Assembly (NCBI RefSeq): GCF_013377495.2 | Contig: NC_066363.1 | Location: 14,210,001-14,274,000 of the forward strand | Source: Cygnus atratus | Lineage: Eukaryota; Chordata; Aves; Anseriformes; Anatidae | Direction: 5' to 3' | DNA: 64,000 bases | Shown: piece after piece, positions 50,791 through 64,000 of the stretch | Numbering within the stretch: position 1 is the first letter of the stretch | Layout of the letters: each line of letters starts with the position of its first letter | Notes under the pieces: generated by a model | Databases searched by the model: none | Told to the model about the DNA's origin: nothing | Seen by the model: only the letters and a program-made list of their open reading frames with translations | Translations under genes and position numbers: made by a program

Positions 50791-53479
50791 AAGCAGCAGT
50801 TGGCAAGAAGCATTATGCAAGTTCACGACACCCCAGGTCCACCTCACCCCTCTGCAGTGTGCTGAAGCTCAACATAAAGACCACTGCTGAATTTTGAATT
50901 TAATTGCCCCAAAAAGGCATGACAAAGAGAATAAATTGGGGATTAATTATTTCCTTTTTTTTTCCACTGTAAATGACTGCTTCCAAATATCAAGGATTTA
51001 CTTGCTATTACAAGGTTTTATCTTGCTATTAAGTAGATTTCCTTTATAGTAGCAGGTTCAATAACCTAGCAAGTATTTGTTTCCAATGCTATGGTTCTTG
51101 ACCTTTCTTTAAAATAAGAACAACTACCTAAAGTGGGTAAAGTTCCAGGATGCTCAGGCAGCCCAATATGTAGCCCATCTCACCTGGCAGATGATCTACT
51201 TTGGAAGAGGGAGCAAGAAAGAAAAATTAGTTATCTGAATAAATGGTAACCCTTAACACAGGAAGAAAATAGTCAACTGTAGAACACAGTACTAAGGCTT
51301 GCCTTACAAAGCCAAATAAAATGTTTCCATACTTACCTGCACTTTATTCTGAACCCTATTGGTTTTAAAGACAATTTAAAGCTCTGGTTTAAGGCATACA
51401 GAAATTTAAAGAATGTTAAATGTTTTAAAGAATAATCCTGTCCTATGCGCATTTGGTTGCCTCGGGCTAATTCTTCTCCAGAATTCAATTTTTTATAAGA
51501 AAAACAACTTCTTTATAATGAAGACTTATTCAACATTCTGTGTAATCTAGCTAAAATAGACAAAAACTCCATATCAGGCATCCATAAGTGACTTAATATT
51601 CTTGAAGGCCTAAAACAAACATAATGCAATATTCACAGATTGAGACTCAATTGGCAGAAGTCAAGGTCCAATTCAAAGCAGCTATAAAAGGCTATCTATG
51701 GCTTTTTCACAGAGCAGAAAGGACACCATGACAGGATGTATATATCAACACTGTTGTGTACTAACACATCAGAAAGATTTCCACTCACTGTAATCTCTGT
51801 ATCTCTGTTCAGTCACTAACTATAAATAGCACCAACCCCGAAGCACCAGGAAACACAACATGCTAAGTGGAACCTGCACTAAAAGAAATCAATTCAACCA
51901 CAAGCCCGTATTTTGGTGTTGGCAAATAGTTTCTACAGATACAAGACAGAAAAGCAAACACATTCTTGCTGTACACATTAGGAGCTCATATAATCCAGGG
52001 CTGAAGAATCAGGAAGCATGGCACTTGCTAGAGAAATAAATACTGATTTTAGTCCTGAGACATATGCAAGTAATACGTTGTTTACCTGGTCACATTTTGT
52101 GGTGCACGAGCTCACATAGTTCATTTTCAAAAGCAAGCTTCCATCTAGATGGTCTCCAGTGAGGATTATAGTATAATTTTAAATGTTACTAGACATAGAC
52201 AGAACAAGATTTAGCATTGGGCTAAATCCTGTCAATCAACCTTAGAAGTCTGTGGCATATTCAAGCACATCTTTTAGCTGCTTCACAACTGGTGTGCATG
52301 CAAAGACTTGTATTGCTCACCAGGGCAAAGGCTTGCAGTAGTTGGCAGTGATTGAAGTGAAGAGATCCCTACTGACACAGAGTGTAATTCCATAACAATT
52401 TGAGTCATGAAACTGCATTACAGAAATTGATAAATTACAATAATAAAAGCAGGTTGTGATAGTAGGGGAGAAACTGTAAGAAACATTTTCCCATACAATA
52501 GAGAATGCATGCAATATGCCGTTGGATTTATTTTCGCAAGTTTAATCATGCTAGAAAGAATCTTACTGTGCAAGTATTTCTACCATATAAACTAAATAAA
52601 AAAGATACACTTACTGAGAAAGTCAATTATTCAACAAGAGTCAGAGTGGCAGATTTATCAACCTTGCAAACTAAAAATGCATTATATATTTACACTGTCA
52701 AATATTTTATTTTTAAAAATCCAACAACAGAAAAAAAAAGTCTACCCTGAATCAAGAACTCAGTAAGCACACTTCCAAAAAGAACGCTGCTTTGATGTGT
52801 ATCTGTGTTATGGAAGCAGACTTCTTCCCTGAATGAAAAAGAAATACTTAATGTCAGATAAGAACAAACCGGGGAGACACACACAAAACAAACAAGCAAG
52901 CCAAAAAGATGACCTCATTTGCATTTTATAGGACCAATCAAAGAGTAGGGGGAAAAAAAAAAAAGCAACAACTATAATATTGTCCTCCAGGACTTTGAAA
53001 TCATGTCCCACAATAATTCCTGTACCATTAAAGGCATATAATTAGGTAGTAATTTGCAGGAGTTAATTTCCTCCTACACTGTACTCAAAAACATCTTGAG
53101 GGCAACTCCTAACACTATTTAAATTGGAGAACGTGTAGGTAAGTGTGAGAGAAGACACTGGAAAGAGAGTGTATGCTTTAAAAACAATTTCACTAATTAT
53201 GATTTAAAATTATGACAAGCATCTCACAAGGCAGATAAGCATTCCAATGACTCAAACGCAAGCTTGGGAGAAAAACCCTCTTTACTAGTGGTTCTTGAAA
53301 AACAAAAACAACAAACTAATATTTGGCTGTGTATCATATATAATCAAAAATGTGCACGGTAGACAATTAGCAAGCAATAATCCTACGAAAGCCATTTGAT
53401 CTGTCATCCTTTTAAACAAGTTTCAACCATCAGAGGCTGTCAGCCATTCCTTATGTCAAGTATTTTCCACGTAAGGGCT

Positions 53480-53520
53480 TTTTTGTTGTTGTTTTTGGTT
53501 TGTTTGTTTTTTTTTAATTT
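53480..53520. repeat. T-rich (TTG)n low-complexity tract
   Basis: Runs of T with TTG and TTTG units. Confidence 0.8.
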
Positions 53521-54789
53521 CTGAGAACATTTTAAAGGATTTGTTCAGATCATTAATGGAATCTATCATAGCTTTTGTCCTTCTCAGGGATCACCGTTCA
53601 TTTTACCCATCTTTACCATGAAGACAACTGCTACTAGAACATTATTTATTAGGGTCTAATATTTTGAGACGCAGAGACAAGCATTTCTTCCAAAAATCAG
53701 GCACTTCCTTGGTCCCAGGTAACCACAGCAAAGCAGGACAGAAATGTGCAGCGAGGGTTAGCACTCCTTACCCTTCTCATCTGCATTGTGAAACCGTAAG
53801 AAAGCATGCCCCAGTTCAAGTGAAGTTTGCAAGAAGTAACAGAAACCATAGATTACCAACCACCATTTGCAATTAATGTGTATGTTAAAAAACAGGGTCA
53901 TCAGGGGTCACCAATTAGTGCTGTATTGGAGATGTCACAATCACAGAACAGTGCATTTATTTACGTAACATGATCTACATTTAAAGAAAAAAGTAGCTTT
54001 AGTTTAAATTCTTTTTCAAATGCAAAAAGGTATAGCTAATGTAGCCAATGTATCTTGCATATTGCCTTGATCTACAGCTTAGCCCTGAAAAAAGCTATAG
54101 TTTCAGAAAACATATAGCTGGGACAGATGTCAGAGATGTTTTCATCCCACACCTCAGTCACCTTATTAAAATGAAACCTAAGTGCAAAATTCAAGCCCGG
54201 TGTAATAAGCGTAGCTTGTTTTTTTCTTGAAGAAAACTAATTAATCCCAAAGCTCTTTCAAAGCTTAACAGAAGGTTGTAGAGGGTTAGAAAACGCAAGG
54301 AGCTTTTTCACCTTGAGATGCACAAGAAAGCATCTCAAGTAACAAGAAAAAAATTAAAAAATACACACAATAAAAAAGACTGAATTAGCATTAAATATGG
54401 GCCTTCCTTTTTTTTTTTTTTAATTCCTTTGGGTTTTTTAGCTGTTTAATCTCAATATTGCTACACTTAATTGTACAATAATTTCTACTTGATCAGAAGG
54501 GCAGTTAAAAATAAAACCTCTCTCCAAAACCAGGCAGAAAACACTGCTAAAATGCCAAACTTCCCTGCTGGGCGATTTGCCAGAAAACAGCTCCGTTGCC
54601 TGGCTTTCTTCCCAACCGTGTGAACGCACAACACAGGAGAAAGGGTCCGCTGCTGCTGTACTCCTCTCTCAGGATGGCAAAGCACTGGTGTACACAGAAT
54701 AGCAGATGAAATGTACTTAGCATCCTTACGTGTCTGAATACCCTGCCTGCTGCTGAAAATGGAGCAACAGGAAAGACTGTGGATGGCTT

Positions 54790-55190
54790 TACGCACTCTT
54801 GACTGACCCCGTTTTATCTCTGGCAGTGTGCCTCCCCGAGTCATTGGAAATGTTGGTGTTTACCGCTTGAACCGAGCCAACAACTTCCAGTGGCAGAAAG
54901 TGGCACAGCTCTTTGCTTCCAGCCTGCGCCCCCAGACATCACTGCCCAAGAGCTGCTTCCCACAATTACGCTGCCCAGAGCTCCTCAGGCGTGGCCTGAG
55001 ACGAGGCTTTCCTGGCAGACAGGCGCCCTCAGCCCTACAAACGGGATGCCGGTGCCAAAGGGCCAAGCTCTCGCTGTGCCAGGCCTTGCCAGCCCTGCCA
55101 GGCCTCAGCCAGCGTACGCACTGCTCCCCGCTGCTCCTGCCCCGTGTCGCCTGTGGAAGTTTCAGAGTCTCTTCAGCGTCTCTCGTAGCC
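54790..55190. other. GC-rich island within AT-rich intron
   Basis: About 400 bp stand out by base composition, with repeated gcca/cctg words. Overlapping frames of 143 and 151 codons (plus) and 110 codons (minus) are open simultaneously, as expected for stop-poor GC-rich DNA. None contains a recognised domain. An acceptor-like ttttatctctggcag occurs at its left end on the plus strand. It could be a diverged LTR or repeat, a regulatory element, or an exon of a non-coding RNA. Confidence 0.45.
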
Positions 55191-56499
55191 ACTTACAAGC
55201 ATTCTTCTGGAAAAAAAAACACATCTTCAGATCTCTTTACTTTCAGAACCAGAAAGTAATAAATTGGACTGGCTGCTTACTGCCAATGCTCTCATGGAGT
55301 TTGTTGTTTTACGACATGCCTAATAGACATAATTCATCAATATGAAGTGCAGGCTGTCACAAGCTATAGTACAGACAAGCCGTGCCATGACTAAATTAGG
55401 CACCAGAGGCTAGAGGACCACCTCCCCTCCACTCCCATCAGAACAGCACGCAACCAGGAGAGAAAAGGCCAGCTCCTTCTGGAGGAGCGGGGAAAGACAG
55501 TGGTTCAATAACGGGTGAGATGGGGGAGGTCAGTGATTGCATCTGAAACTGATCGATTACTAAATGGAATAAAAGGCTGGGAAATAAAAATATCATTTAC
55601 CACTCTGGCAATGATTAGATTTACCAGTCAGAGCTGGGAAGCAAGAAAGCACAGCGCCCAAGACCTACTGACAGCATTATTTTGATGAGCACCGAATTCT
55701 TAAGGAAAAAAAAAAGGAAGTGGAAATTGCAGAAGCACGTGTGTACACAAGATGTAATATAATGTATTATTAAAGCCGTAATAAAATCTAATAGCTGAAA
55801 GCAGTGATAAGTACATTTAGATAAAACTTACATTTAACTGTGAGAACAATTAACCTTTAAAAGCAAATTTATCTACTGATGTGGTGATTCTTCTAAGTGA
55901 TCAAATTAAGGTTGAATGTCTTAATCTATTTTAAAGGTAAACACTTCAGTTGTATTTTGCTACAATAAAGGAAAAAAAGGGAATATATAAGGATACATGC
56001 TGGGTCTTGCATAGTAACAAAATAAAACATTTTACATGGGCAAGATTCTTGTCCTGAACTCAGCAGAATATGGTGTTTTCACCAAAATCTTCCTCTATCA
56101 AATAATGTGAACTTAAATGCAGTCTTCTGTAAGTAATTGTAACTGTACATTGGAGAAGTACACATGGGGAGACTGGTGCATTTCCTACAGTGCTTTAAAA
56201 CATCACAACTTGCCATGTGGCATGGGACACCTGAAGAAAAAGCACCTCAAAATACCTGAGCCATTTGCACAGCAACAGTGAATCATGAAATGACTGCAGC
56301 GAGTCATCTTTATGTCAAATCCCTGATAGCAAAAACTAAGCCGGGGTGGGTACTATATCCAGGCTTCAGGATTTTAAAAATAAAACAGCAAGACAGTCTG
56401 TAGACACTTTGAGTAAGTTCCTTCCCATGCACCTGCCACTGACATATTTTACTTTGCTACATGGGTTCAAAATCCTATTTCTTAAGGCAGAAGTTTAGC

Positions 56500-56518
56500 T
56501 TTTTTTTAAAAAAAAAAA
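56500..56518. repeat. Self-complementary T8A11 tract
   Basis: Eight T directly followed by eleven A form a short perfect palindrome. Confidence 0.85.
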
Positions 56519-57476
56519 TAAAGATTTCAATAATTAACATAAACAATCCTTTATACTATAAATACAAACTAATGTTTTAGTTTATTTGGAGAAAAAAGGC
56601 AGATCCCACAGTGTCAATACAAGACAATAGCTACTGACTCCTACGACACACATAACAACCTGTTTAATAATCCAGTGTTTGCCTGCAGGCTCTCTCAAAA
56701 ACTTTGGAAACCTGTTAGCAGCACAGTTCAGTTTCAGTAAAGGATGGGTGGTAAATTCTGCAGCAATTTTTTTTCCATGGTAACTTAACATCAAACTAAT
56801 CCCCAGACATAACACCACTTGAAAGCCTGTGCCTGCTCACACTGATGCCAATGGCAAAAACTTCACTCAAACCGTATAGGCTCATAAAATCTTGCATCTT
56901 AATTAAAAATAAAGAAAAACATGGAAATGGGAACAGTCATGGTGAAAAATGGTGTTATAGCACATCTGTTATTACCTGGAACGTAATAGTTATAATGTGA
57001 GTGAACAACTGGAGGTATCCCCTACTTAGATTTACTTCAGTGTAACAACTCACCCAGTGTAATACCTAAAGAGAAACAAGATGCTAAATATTCACCCTGA
57101 GAATAGATCTATCTTTACATGACCCAGCCTGTAGATCATTTGTGCAAATGAAACTGTATCATTTGAGCAAATGTTCCCCAAATCAGGACACGCTATGAAT
57201 TCAGGCTATTTCCAACAAAACACACTTGTGAGCACTTTTTAAGGCTGTTTTTCTTTCACAGTTTTTGTATGGTGGTATTTATTTTCCTCTTCCCAAGCTT
57301 GAAAACATTAGCCTAAGGATAGTTTGTAAAGAACAGACTAGACTGAAGAAGAAGTAAGGAAAAAATATCCTTAAACAGTGAGGCAAACTTGCAGTATTTT
57401 TATTTTTACTCACCACGTTTTCCAAATTGCACACTCTCAGACTACTAAATACCTTAAGATGTGAGCTCTATCTTTG

Positions 57477-57498
57477 TTTTTTTTTTTTTTTTTTTTTT
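57477..57498. repeat. Poly-T tract (22 T)
   Basis: The longest homopolymer noticed in the window. No retroposon body is recognised beside it. Confidence 0.8.
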
Positions 57499-58638
57499 AT
57501 ATGACAGCTCCTAATAAACATTAAAAATTCAAGTCAATTTAGAACTCATTTCTTTAATATAGTTTCTCATTTGTTTTTTCATTTCAGGAAAAAAAAAGAA
57601 AGGAAGGCTGGGGAACCACAGGAAACATTTTGTTTTGTTACGTGGTACCATGCACATGGATGTTTGTAAGGCAAGAGACTCCCCAGTGCTCTGCAGCTAT
57701 GCATCCCTAACAGCTTCTTTCTGCTGCTTCTTACAGACTTTTTTCTGAAGGTACCAAAAATATTCTAAACGCAACACTTATGATAAGCACCCACCACAAG
57801 GAAAAGGAATTGTTACATCGACATGATTTCTTTCATCCTGGTTTGAAACCATGCTGAGATCCAACGATAACACAGACACAGAAGGCAGCGTTTGTCACTG
57901 TTCTTAGCTGCATTTTTGACATCTGTTTCACAGCTCTTGGAAAGCCCACTCCCATTAATCTACCATGAGAAAGGACAGGAGGTAAAATTCCCAGGCTGCA
58001 GAAGGCATTAGGAAAATTTGCTAGCTGACTATACATTGAGAAAGAACTGTAACAGCCAAATGATGTCACTGTGAATAGACGGAAGATGCTGTAATTCTAT
58101 TCCTCCCTTTGTCTTAATGGAGTTATTTATGTCGCAATTCTGAGGGCAGACCATTTACCAAAGACTTTACCAGACACCTGACGTAAAGGAACAGCACACC
58201 AAAAACCGACCGGGACATCCTGGTCCCACTCGGCAGAAGCAGGTCTGTGCTTCCCTGACTCAGCCTTCAGAGCCTTACATGCAAGAAGTTTGCCAAGACG
58301 ACTCCTGCTGCACATGAATATTTAAACAGGTTCTACCAACCATCAAGGGATTCATCATCAAATCCAGCTAAAAATAGGGGAAACAATTAAAAGCCTCATC
58401 ACAGATACAACTGTAAATACTACAAAAGTTATGCTTTTAAGTCATCTATATATCCAAAAAAAATCAGAACAAAAAGTATGTGCCGTTCTGTATCACTGAA
58501 GCATAAACATAATGAGCTGCTTCGAAGTTAAATACTATCCTAAGATTAGAACCCTAAATCAAAGAGGTTTGGCCTGCTGGTCATATACAACTTGCACAGA
58601 AATAATATATGCTCAGCACGGCTTTAATAACAGGGCGT

Positions 58639-58721
58639 CTTTTATTTAAAAGACTAATTTATTTGATTTAAAAGATTAATTTAAAATATTAATTTCTTGG
58701 AAATAAAAGATTAATTAAATT
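58639..58721. repeat. AT-rich degenerate direct repeats
   Basis: Three copies of aaaagaYtaat(t) occur within about 80 bp, with atttaaaa and attaattt words between them. They look like a drifted tandem repeat. Confidence 0.6.
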
Positions 58722-61700
58722 GAAAGCATGGATCCCAATCTATATGACAAGATTCCAAACTAGCCTCTCTCATACACGAGCAAAAGTGACACCGAAACCA
58801 GATGCAGGGTCTGACACCAGGAACTCATAGAAAAAGAAAGAATGAGAACAGGAGGAGAAGAGAAAAGATTGTTACCAAAAAAAACAACAACAAAAAAAAC
58901 CAACTTGAATTTAGCCATTCATTTTATACAGTTACCATGTGGGCAATTTGAAAACATGAACAAGTTTTCTGTTTTTCATCGGACACAAACATTCTACACC
59001 CATTATGTTTGCTGCTGAGGAGGAAAAAGTAAGAGGTCACCAAAACACATCTACCCACATTATGCCCCTATGAGTTACTAACCTGAAATTCAAGGTGTAT
59101 GGAAGTACATGTTAGAAATGCAACTTCAATGTGAAGAACAATCCGTGATGGCAAAGCACAATAGCACTCGCTTTACAATCCTGAGTACAGAAACACGGTG
59201 GTCAGACATTTGAAAGAGAAAAAATAATTGGAACTAGCTTCTCTGGATTAACTCAATAACCAAGAAGCCCAATATTATTGATCCATATGGTGGGAGCTGT
59301 GTGGGTTGAATGCTATTTCGCTTCTGAGATTCTACTTTGAAGTCTGAAACAGAGTAAGCATGGTGGTCTCAGCCCAAGTCCCTCAAAAGATCACTAAAAA
59401 TCATTTCATTTAATGTGAGGCAGCTGACTTCCTGCTAGGATGCACGAGAAGAATATTGGGTTTCTCTGAACAAGACTGGTGGTAGGGAAAAAAAAAGAAA
59501 GCACCAACAACTGTATGGCATGCCTAATAGTTATAGAGAAGATCTCAGTTTGCAATACTTTAAGGAGCAGGGAATAATCACTTCATTGTCTTCAAAATGT
59601 TTATTATCTAGCATCATAATTAATGCCATTCCAGTCAACTGCATATGGTAAAGCAGCAGGAATTAAGAGTAAATACCAAAGCCTCTGTCAAAAGGAAAAT
59701 GACTGCAAGAAGCTGTGAATACTTGTAAATTGTCTCTGTGATTGTAGTTACTATGATTTGTCTTTCTCTTAATAGTTTCAATTCAAATCCAGAGAGCACA
59801 ACAACAAAAACAAGACTTCGGGTTTGTTCAGTTTTCCTACTCAAGATGGGGCAGTGGGCATGCACATTTGTAGGGGTTTACAGGAAACATTCTCTTCCAA
59901 ACAGGGATTAGACACAATCCTACAAAATACCTTCCGAGGAAAGATTTTACAATGATCTGAACTCATTGTTCTTGTGCCTAATTTTTTGAAAAATACACAT
60001 AATAGAAAAACAGGCTTTTCAGTTTTTTAATTATCAATTTACTACTCAATTTTGAACAATTTTGCTCAACACTGATGAAAGAAGAATGAACAGAACCAAC
60101 GCTACACAAGACCCTACCTGTCTATCTATAAGCTTTTGCTGAGAGGATATACAACCACAAAGAAGCGTAATTCAGAGTAACTCTACCACAAATTAAAAGC
60201 CTGAGCATCTAGAGTCTATGCTCTAAGCACTACAAAGAAATAGGGAACTCAAGCATTTCCCAGATACACACTGTTACGGTTTTTACCTCATCCTGTCGAA
60301 GAGAAATAGCAAATGCGGTTTTAAGTTAGTAAGTTATGATCCTAATAGTTAGTAAAAGGCCATACACATTACTGAATAACAACACCTTCCACATCACCTT
60401 GCAAATGTATGCCAGAAACATGATAAATGCATTTTTCTGATAAACTGTTTTCATACTTTCCAGCAAAGTTTAATAAAAACTTTGCAGTAGTTTAAGACAA
60501 ACTTTAGTAAATGACAAATTTTTGTAAATGTAATCAAGTTATGCAAAGGAGAAAAAAAATAGCCCAGAACCTGGTTGAGATGTTTGTATGCTTTAAGAAA
60601 GCCATTTGAGAACTAAGCTGTTCATATTGCGATATTTAATAGTAAACTGTCAAACTCTGGCCCACTAAACCTTTGTGTCTCATGTTCAGAACTGTTAAAA
60701 TGCAGTGCAACATAGAAAGTGAAAACAGGCTTGAGAAGCCGTAACTGTTCACTGGGAACCAATAAATGCTTCAAGCATACAAGGCTTTTTCAGAGACTTC
60801 AGCTTTACACAGGAAACGAGGCAGACTTGAAGTAAGGTACACCGTAACAGTCATCTGAAAACCACGCATCAGGGAATGGTAACAGAAACTGATACTTCTG
60901 CAGTTTACAAACCTATCCTGAAATTGTTCTGCACTGCATTCCAGCACGGTGCGAGTGACTTACTGATCTTTTCCTTCACCAAAGCCAGACTCAAATACAC
61001 ACTGCGGTATAAAATATCGTATGTTTTTCTCTACCAGTTCCACTGCAGAACAGCAACAACAACAAAAACTGTAAGTGAACACGTGACAAGCTTCAGCTTA
61101 ATTTTTCTGCCTCTTTACTGCCTCACAGACGAACTTGCCCGAACACTTCCAGTGGTACTGCTCTGCTCGGTTCACAGGGACGGCCTTGCTGCGACAGCCA
61201 GCCCTTTAAGAGACTGAAGTTTAACACAAGAATTCTGCAGACTGCTAAAGTCTGCTGCAATCTGGTGACAAGATCAGCTAAGAGACCCAGAGATCTTTAT
61301 CTTCCCTCCCATCTCCTTCATTTTATATTAAAACTCATCACCATAAAAGTTCCAGGTTTGGAAGCCTCCATAGACACAAGAAGAATGAGAGATCAGAAGA
61401 CCTAGCCACCCATCACGGTGCTCCTGCTCCTCAGAGCTCTAGTTGGCTATTTTACTCCTGTTCAGCATCCCTAAAAAAACACTTGGTGCACTTCTAGAAG
61501 ACAAGATGAAAAAAAAAAAAAAAGTTACACAACATGTACTGTTTCCTGCTCTGTGTACTGCAAGGAGGAGGACAACAGAAGCCAGCAGGATAAGGGAGTG
61601 AATGACCCGTGTGCTTTTCTCCTGTCTCCACTCTGCTCTCTTCCCCACCATTTCCAGCACAGCCCCCTGGTTAGCGACCACTCATTCCACCCCCCAAAAA

Positions 61701-64000
61701 AGTCCCTCTGGGGACTTCGCTTTAGTCCCCAGAGCAAAGCACTGGGTTTTGCTGGGCTGGTCTAATAGCTCAACGCCCTCTCCAGCCTTGCCTCTCCCCT
61801 GCACAAAATGTCCTCCTCTTCCCTCTCCATCCACGACCCTCCGCTCGCCTCCCCCACCCTCTTGCTCTCACCACAAGTGTTACATCCCTGATAAATGGGT
61901 CTGGCTGCAAGGCTGCAATTTGACTCATTTCTGTCAACTCTACCAGAAAGAACAACAGTCACAAAGGAAGGAAACAAAATCACCACATTCAAGGTTCTGG
62001 CTTCCACCTGTAGGCCTCATTGGGTTACCAACCTGGTTGCTATCTCACCTGAGAGAGGACAAAGCTGTGAATCCATTGTTAACGACGAAAGTAACTACAG
62101 AACCAAAGGGCAAAAGAGAAGGCCAAGGAGGAATGGGTGTTTCAGATGCAGAAATTCAAGCTGTGTTCATACCGACAAGCTAACAACTAATGTTTTATTT
62201 TTTATTTCCTCCAACATCACAATAGCGCTGAAATTATACACTAAAACCAGAGGAGAGGGCAAACTAAAAAAGAACTTGTAACTACAAGACAGACAGCCAA
62301 ATCAACACTTGGCTTCGTTTCAGTTCAAAAGGAAAACAAATTTCAGCACAGGGAAGAGCAAACACCAGGAAGGGTGACCATTTGCATGCAAGAAGGTCAC
62401 ACATTTGAACAAACATGCTGAAGCAGGAAAGCTCTCCAGACAAACACCTCCTGTTGGCAAATGTCTTCCCACTTCCAAGATATATTGCCTCTTTAAGGGG
62501 AAAGTATTTACAGCCTTCCAAGTGCATACAACATGCCCCTGGGTACCCAATATATCCTTATGAGGTTACCACAAGCTGCCCTGTAACACAAGTCTCCAAG
62601 TTTTGCATCAGCACTCAGTACATCCCTAAGAAAGGGAGCAGGGCTTGCTCAGGCTACCAGTTCACTTCGGGTAAGCACGCTTGATCAGCCAGGCACGAAG
62701 ACGAAGGTTTTCGTTCCTGTCACAAAGCACTCAGCCAAGAGAAGCATGACCAGGAAGTTAAAATGTAATGGTACTGTCACTGTAGCATTGAAAAAATATT
62801 ATTTCTTACAAAAGCTGATATCAAAAATAAAGTTAAAATGCACACAGTTCGGGAGAGAGTTGATTTGTTGGAGCAGGGGACAGAAGGGAGAAATGTATCC
62901 AAAGTCTTTTCGTAAAAAAATGAATTTACAGAAAGAAGATAAACATTTACACAACCAGAAAATAATTTTAAGTAGATCTTCCACGGTTATATAAACTGGT
63001 AGAAATTCAACAACTATAACGAGGCTGGAATTCAGGCACTTTCCTCCCAGCGTTACTAGCCCCTGGGAAACTGATCCTTGCTTCAAATTGCTCATTCTTA
63101 CAAGATTCTTGCCAAACTTAGAGAATAGGCCATGCAGAGAGCTCCAGTGGATGCCTCCTGACATCTGATGATGCAGCACTCCTGTTTTCAGAAGGCAGAA
63201 TGACTGGGGCAGAGGAATTGCAACTCAAAGGTGACAGCCCGCATGTGATTCACAATCCAAACATTTCACTGCAATGGCAACAGAATCGAGGGCGAGGTTT
63301 TTTACTTCAATGACCTTTCAGACACAAAAAAGCAGAAAACACTCCTGTGAGCCAAATCAGTTCAGAGAACATGAAGTGTATTTAATTCTGAGTACAGCTA
63401 AATGAGTAAATACGTACATTAGAGCAACAAAACTTGACTTTAGGCATCAGGTACGTAACAACAATTTGAAACTGAGCTCTGTAGTACACATACCACACAG
63501 AGTATTTCCTATTTCTCTACACAGGTGCAGCACAATGTTCCTATATATAGGAACACCGTATCTGAGGAACTCAAGGGCACACACAACTCCTCCACGTGAC
63601 ATGGCCTTTACCACGACGTATTCAAACTGGCTGAGAGCTGGCAGGGACTTTGCGAGGTCCTCTGAAAAGAGGGCAGCCAGAGGCAAACCACAGGTAGACA
63701 CGCATGGTACTATTAGGCCTGGCGTAACCTTAGGCAGCCCTGACCTACACAAACCAACGACCAAAAAAAAAAAAAAAGCAAGATAAAACCCTCAAACCAG
63801 AGAAAAAGTTTTAGGAAGATTAAGAAACAGCACCATTAAATTCATTACTACAGATGAGACACTGCATTACTCTTGTCTTTCTTGTCTTGCACAAGCCACC
63901 TACGATTCAGACAGCTCTTTCTAACCACTTATTTAGTGGTTGCCTGTGCTCACTTGTGCAAAGCCAAGACCGAGACCGTTACAGACCTCCAACATCTCCA

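Larger units (their letters stand above)
8100..64000 (-). other. CCNY: Very large upstream CCNY intron (right end outside the window)
   Basis: From the acceptor at 8100 to the right edge, at least 55.9 kb, I see no further CCNY exon. The missing upstream part should encode residues such as the QHISDREN stretch and the myristoylated MGNT start. I looked for reverse complements of these by eye without success. The segment carries the CR1 fragments, the solo LTR and the simple repeats listed separately. A small exon could still be missed by eye, and an unrelated nested gene cannot be excluded. Confidence 0.7.
50791..64000. other. Intron, no recognised mobile element
   Basis: AT-rich intron with T-rich (TTG)n near 53480-53520, T-runs at 54408 and 57477-57498, the self-complementary T8A11 at 56500-56518, AT-rich direct repeats at 58639-58721, and A-runs near 61508 and 63763. 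A GC-rich patch lies at about 54790-55190 and a pyrimidine-rich patch at 61600-61880. No CCNY exon, CR1 or LTR is recognised. Confidence 0.5.

Noticed and set aside
49963..50865. Plus-strand frames of 60-125 codons
   Set aside because: Mostly antisense to the minus-strand CR1 at 50007-50790.
1..64000. tRNA, rRNA, CRISPR arrays or a new multi-gene system
   Set aside because: No such structure was seen on either strand; the content is consistent with bird intron and interspersed repeats. Small RNA hairpins could not be excluded without folding software.

Overview
The window looks like nuclear DNA from a bird. It is AT-rich, almost free of coding sequence, and carries several 5'-truncated CR1 LINE fragments with the usual CR1 3' tail (ATTCTGTGATTC-type). 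It also holds one GC-rich LTR of about 1.1 kb of a type I associate with avian endogenous retroviruses. There is no sign of bacterial gene organisation. The bird species cannot be fixed from the sequence alone.

The only host gene I can support is CCNY (cyclin Y), on the minus strand. Two coding exons are visible, at 8025-8099 and 2165-2199. Both have good GT/AG splice sites on the minus strand, and they join in frame to give a stretch of the cyclin Y N-terminal region (MEFNPSDHPRASTIF... continuing VREKRKSLYINH). The intron between them is 5,825 bp. The intron after the second exon runs off the left edge. Everything from 8100 to 64000 appears to be one very large upstream intron; I looked for the preceding CCNY exon by eye and did not find it, so it probably lies beyond the right edge.

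Layout: 1-2164 downstream intron; 2165-2199 exon; 2200-8024 intron with two short tandem duplications and microsatellites; 8025-8099 exon; 8100-64000 giant intron. Inside the giant intron are CR1 fragments at about 9.15-9.6 kb (minus), 22.07 kb (short tail, plus), 22.5-23.25 kb (plus, with an open 214-codon ORF2 remnant), 36.14-36.30 kb (minus), 36.63-36.96 kb (plus), 42.37-42.69 kb (minus) and 50.0-50.79 kb (minus, frameshifted). A degraded CR1-like tail may sit at 14.83 kb. A solo LTR lies at 12725-13817 in plus orientation, antisense to CCNY, with a central array of degenerate 38-54 bp GC-rich repeats.

Most open frames in the window are chance frames in AT-rich intron or stop-poor frames in GC-rich repeats, and I do not call them as genes. 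I found no tRNA, rRNA, CRISPR array or unfamiliar multi-gene system. The most notable structures are the repeat array in the LTR, an inverted CR1 pair at 36 kb, a possible poison exon in the giant intron near 24.35 kb, and a GC-rich island near 55 kb.
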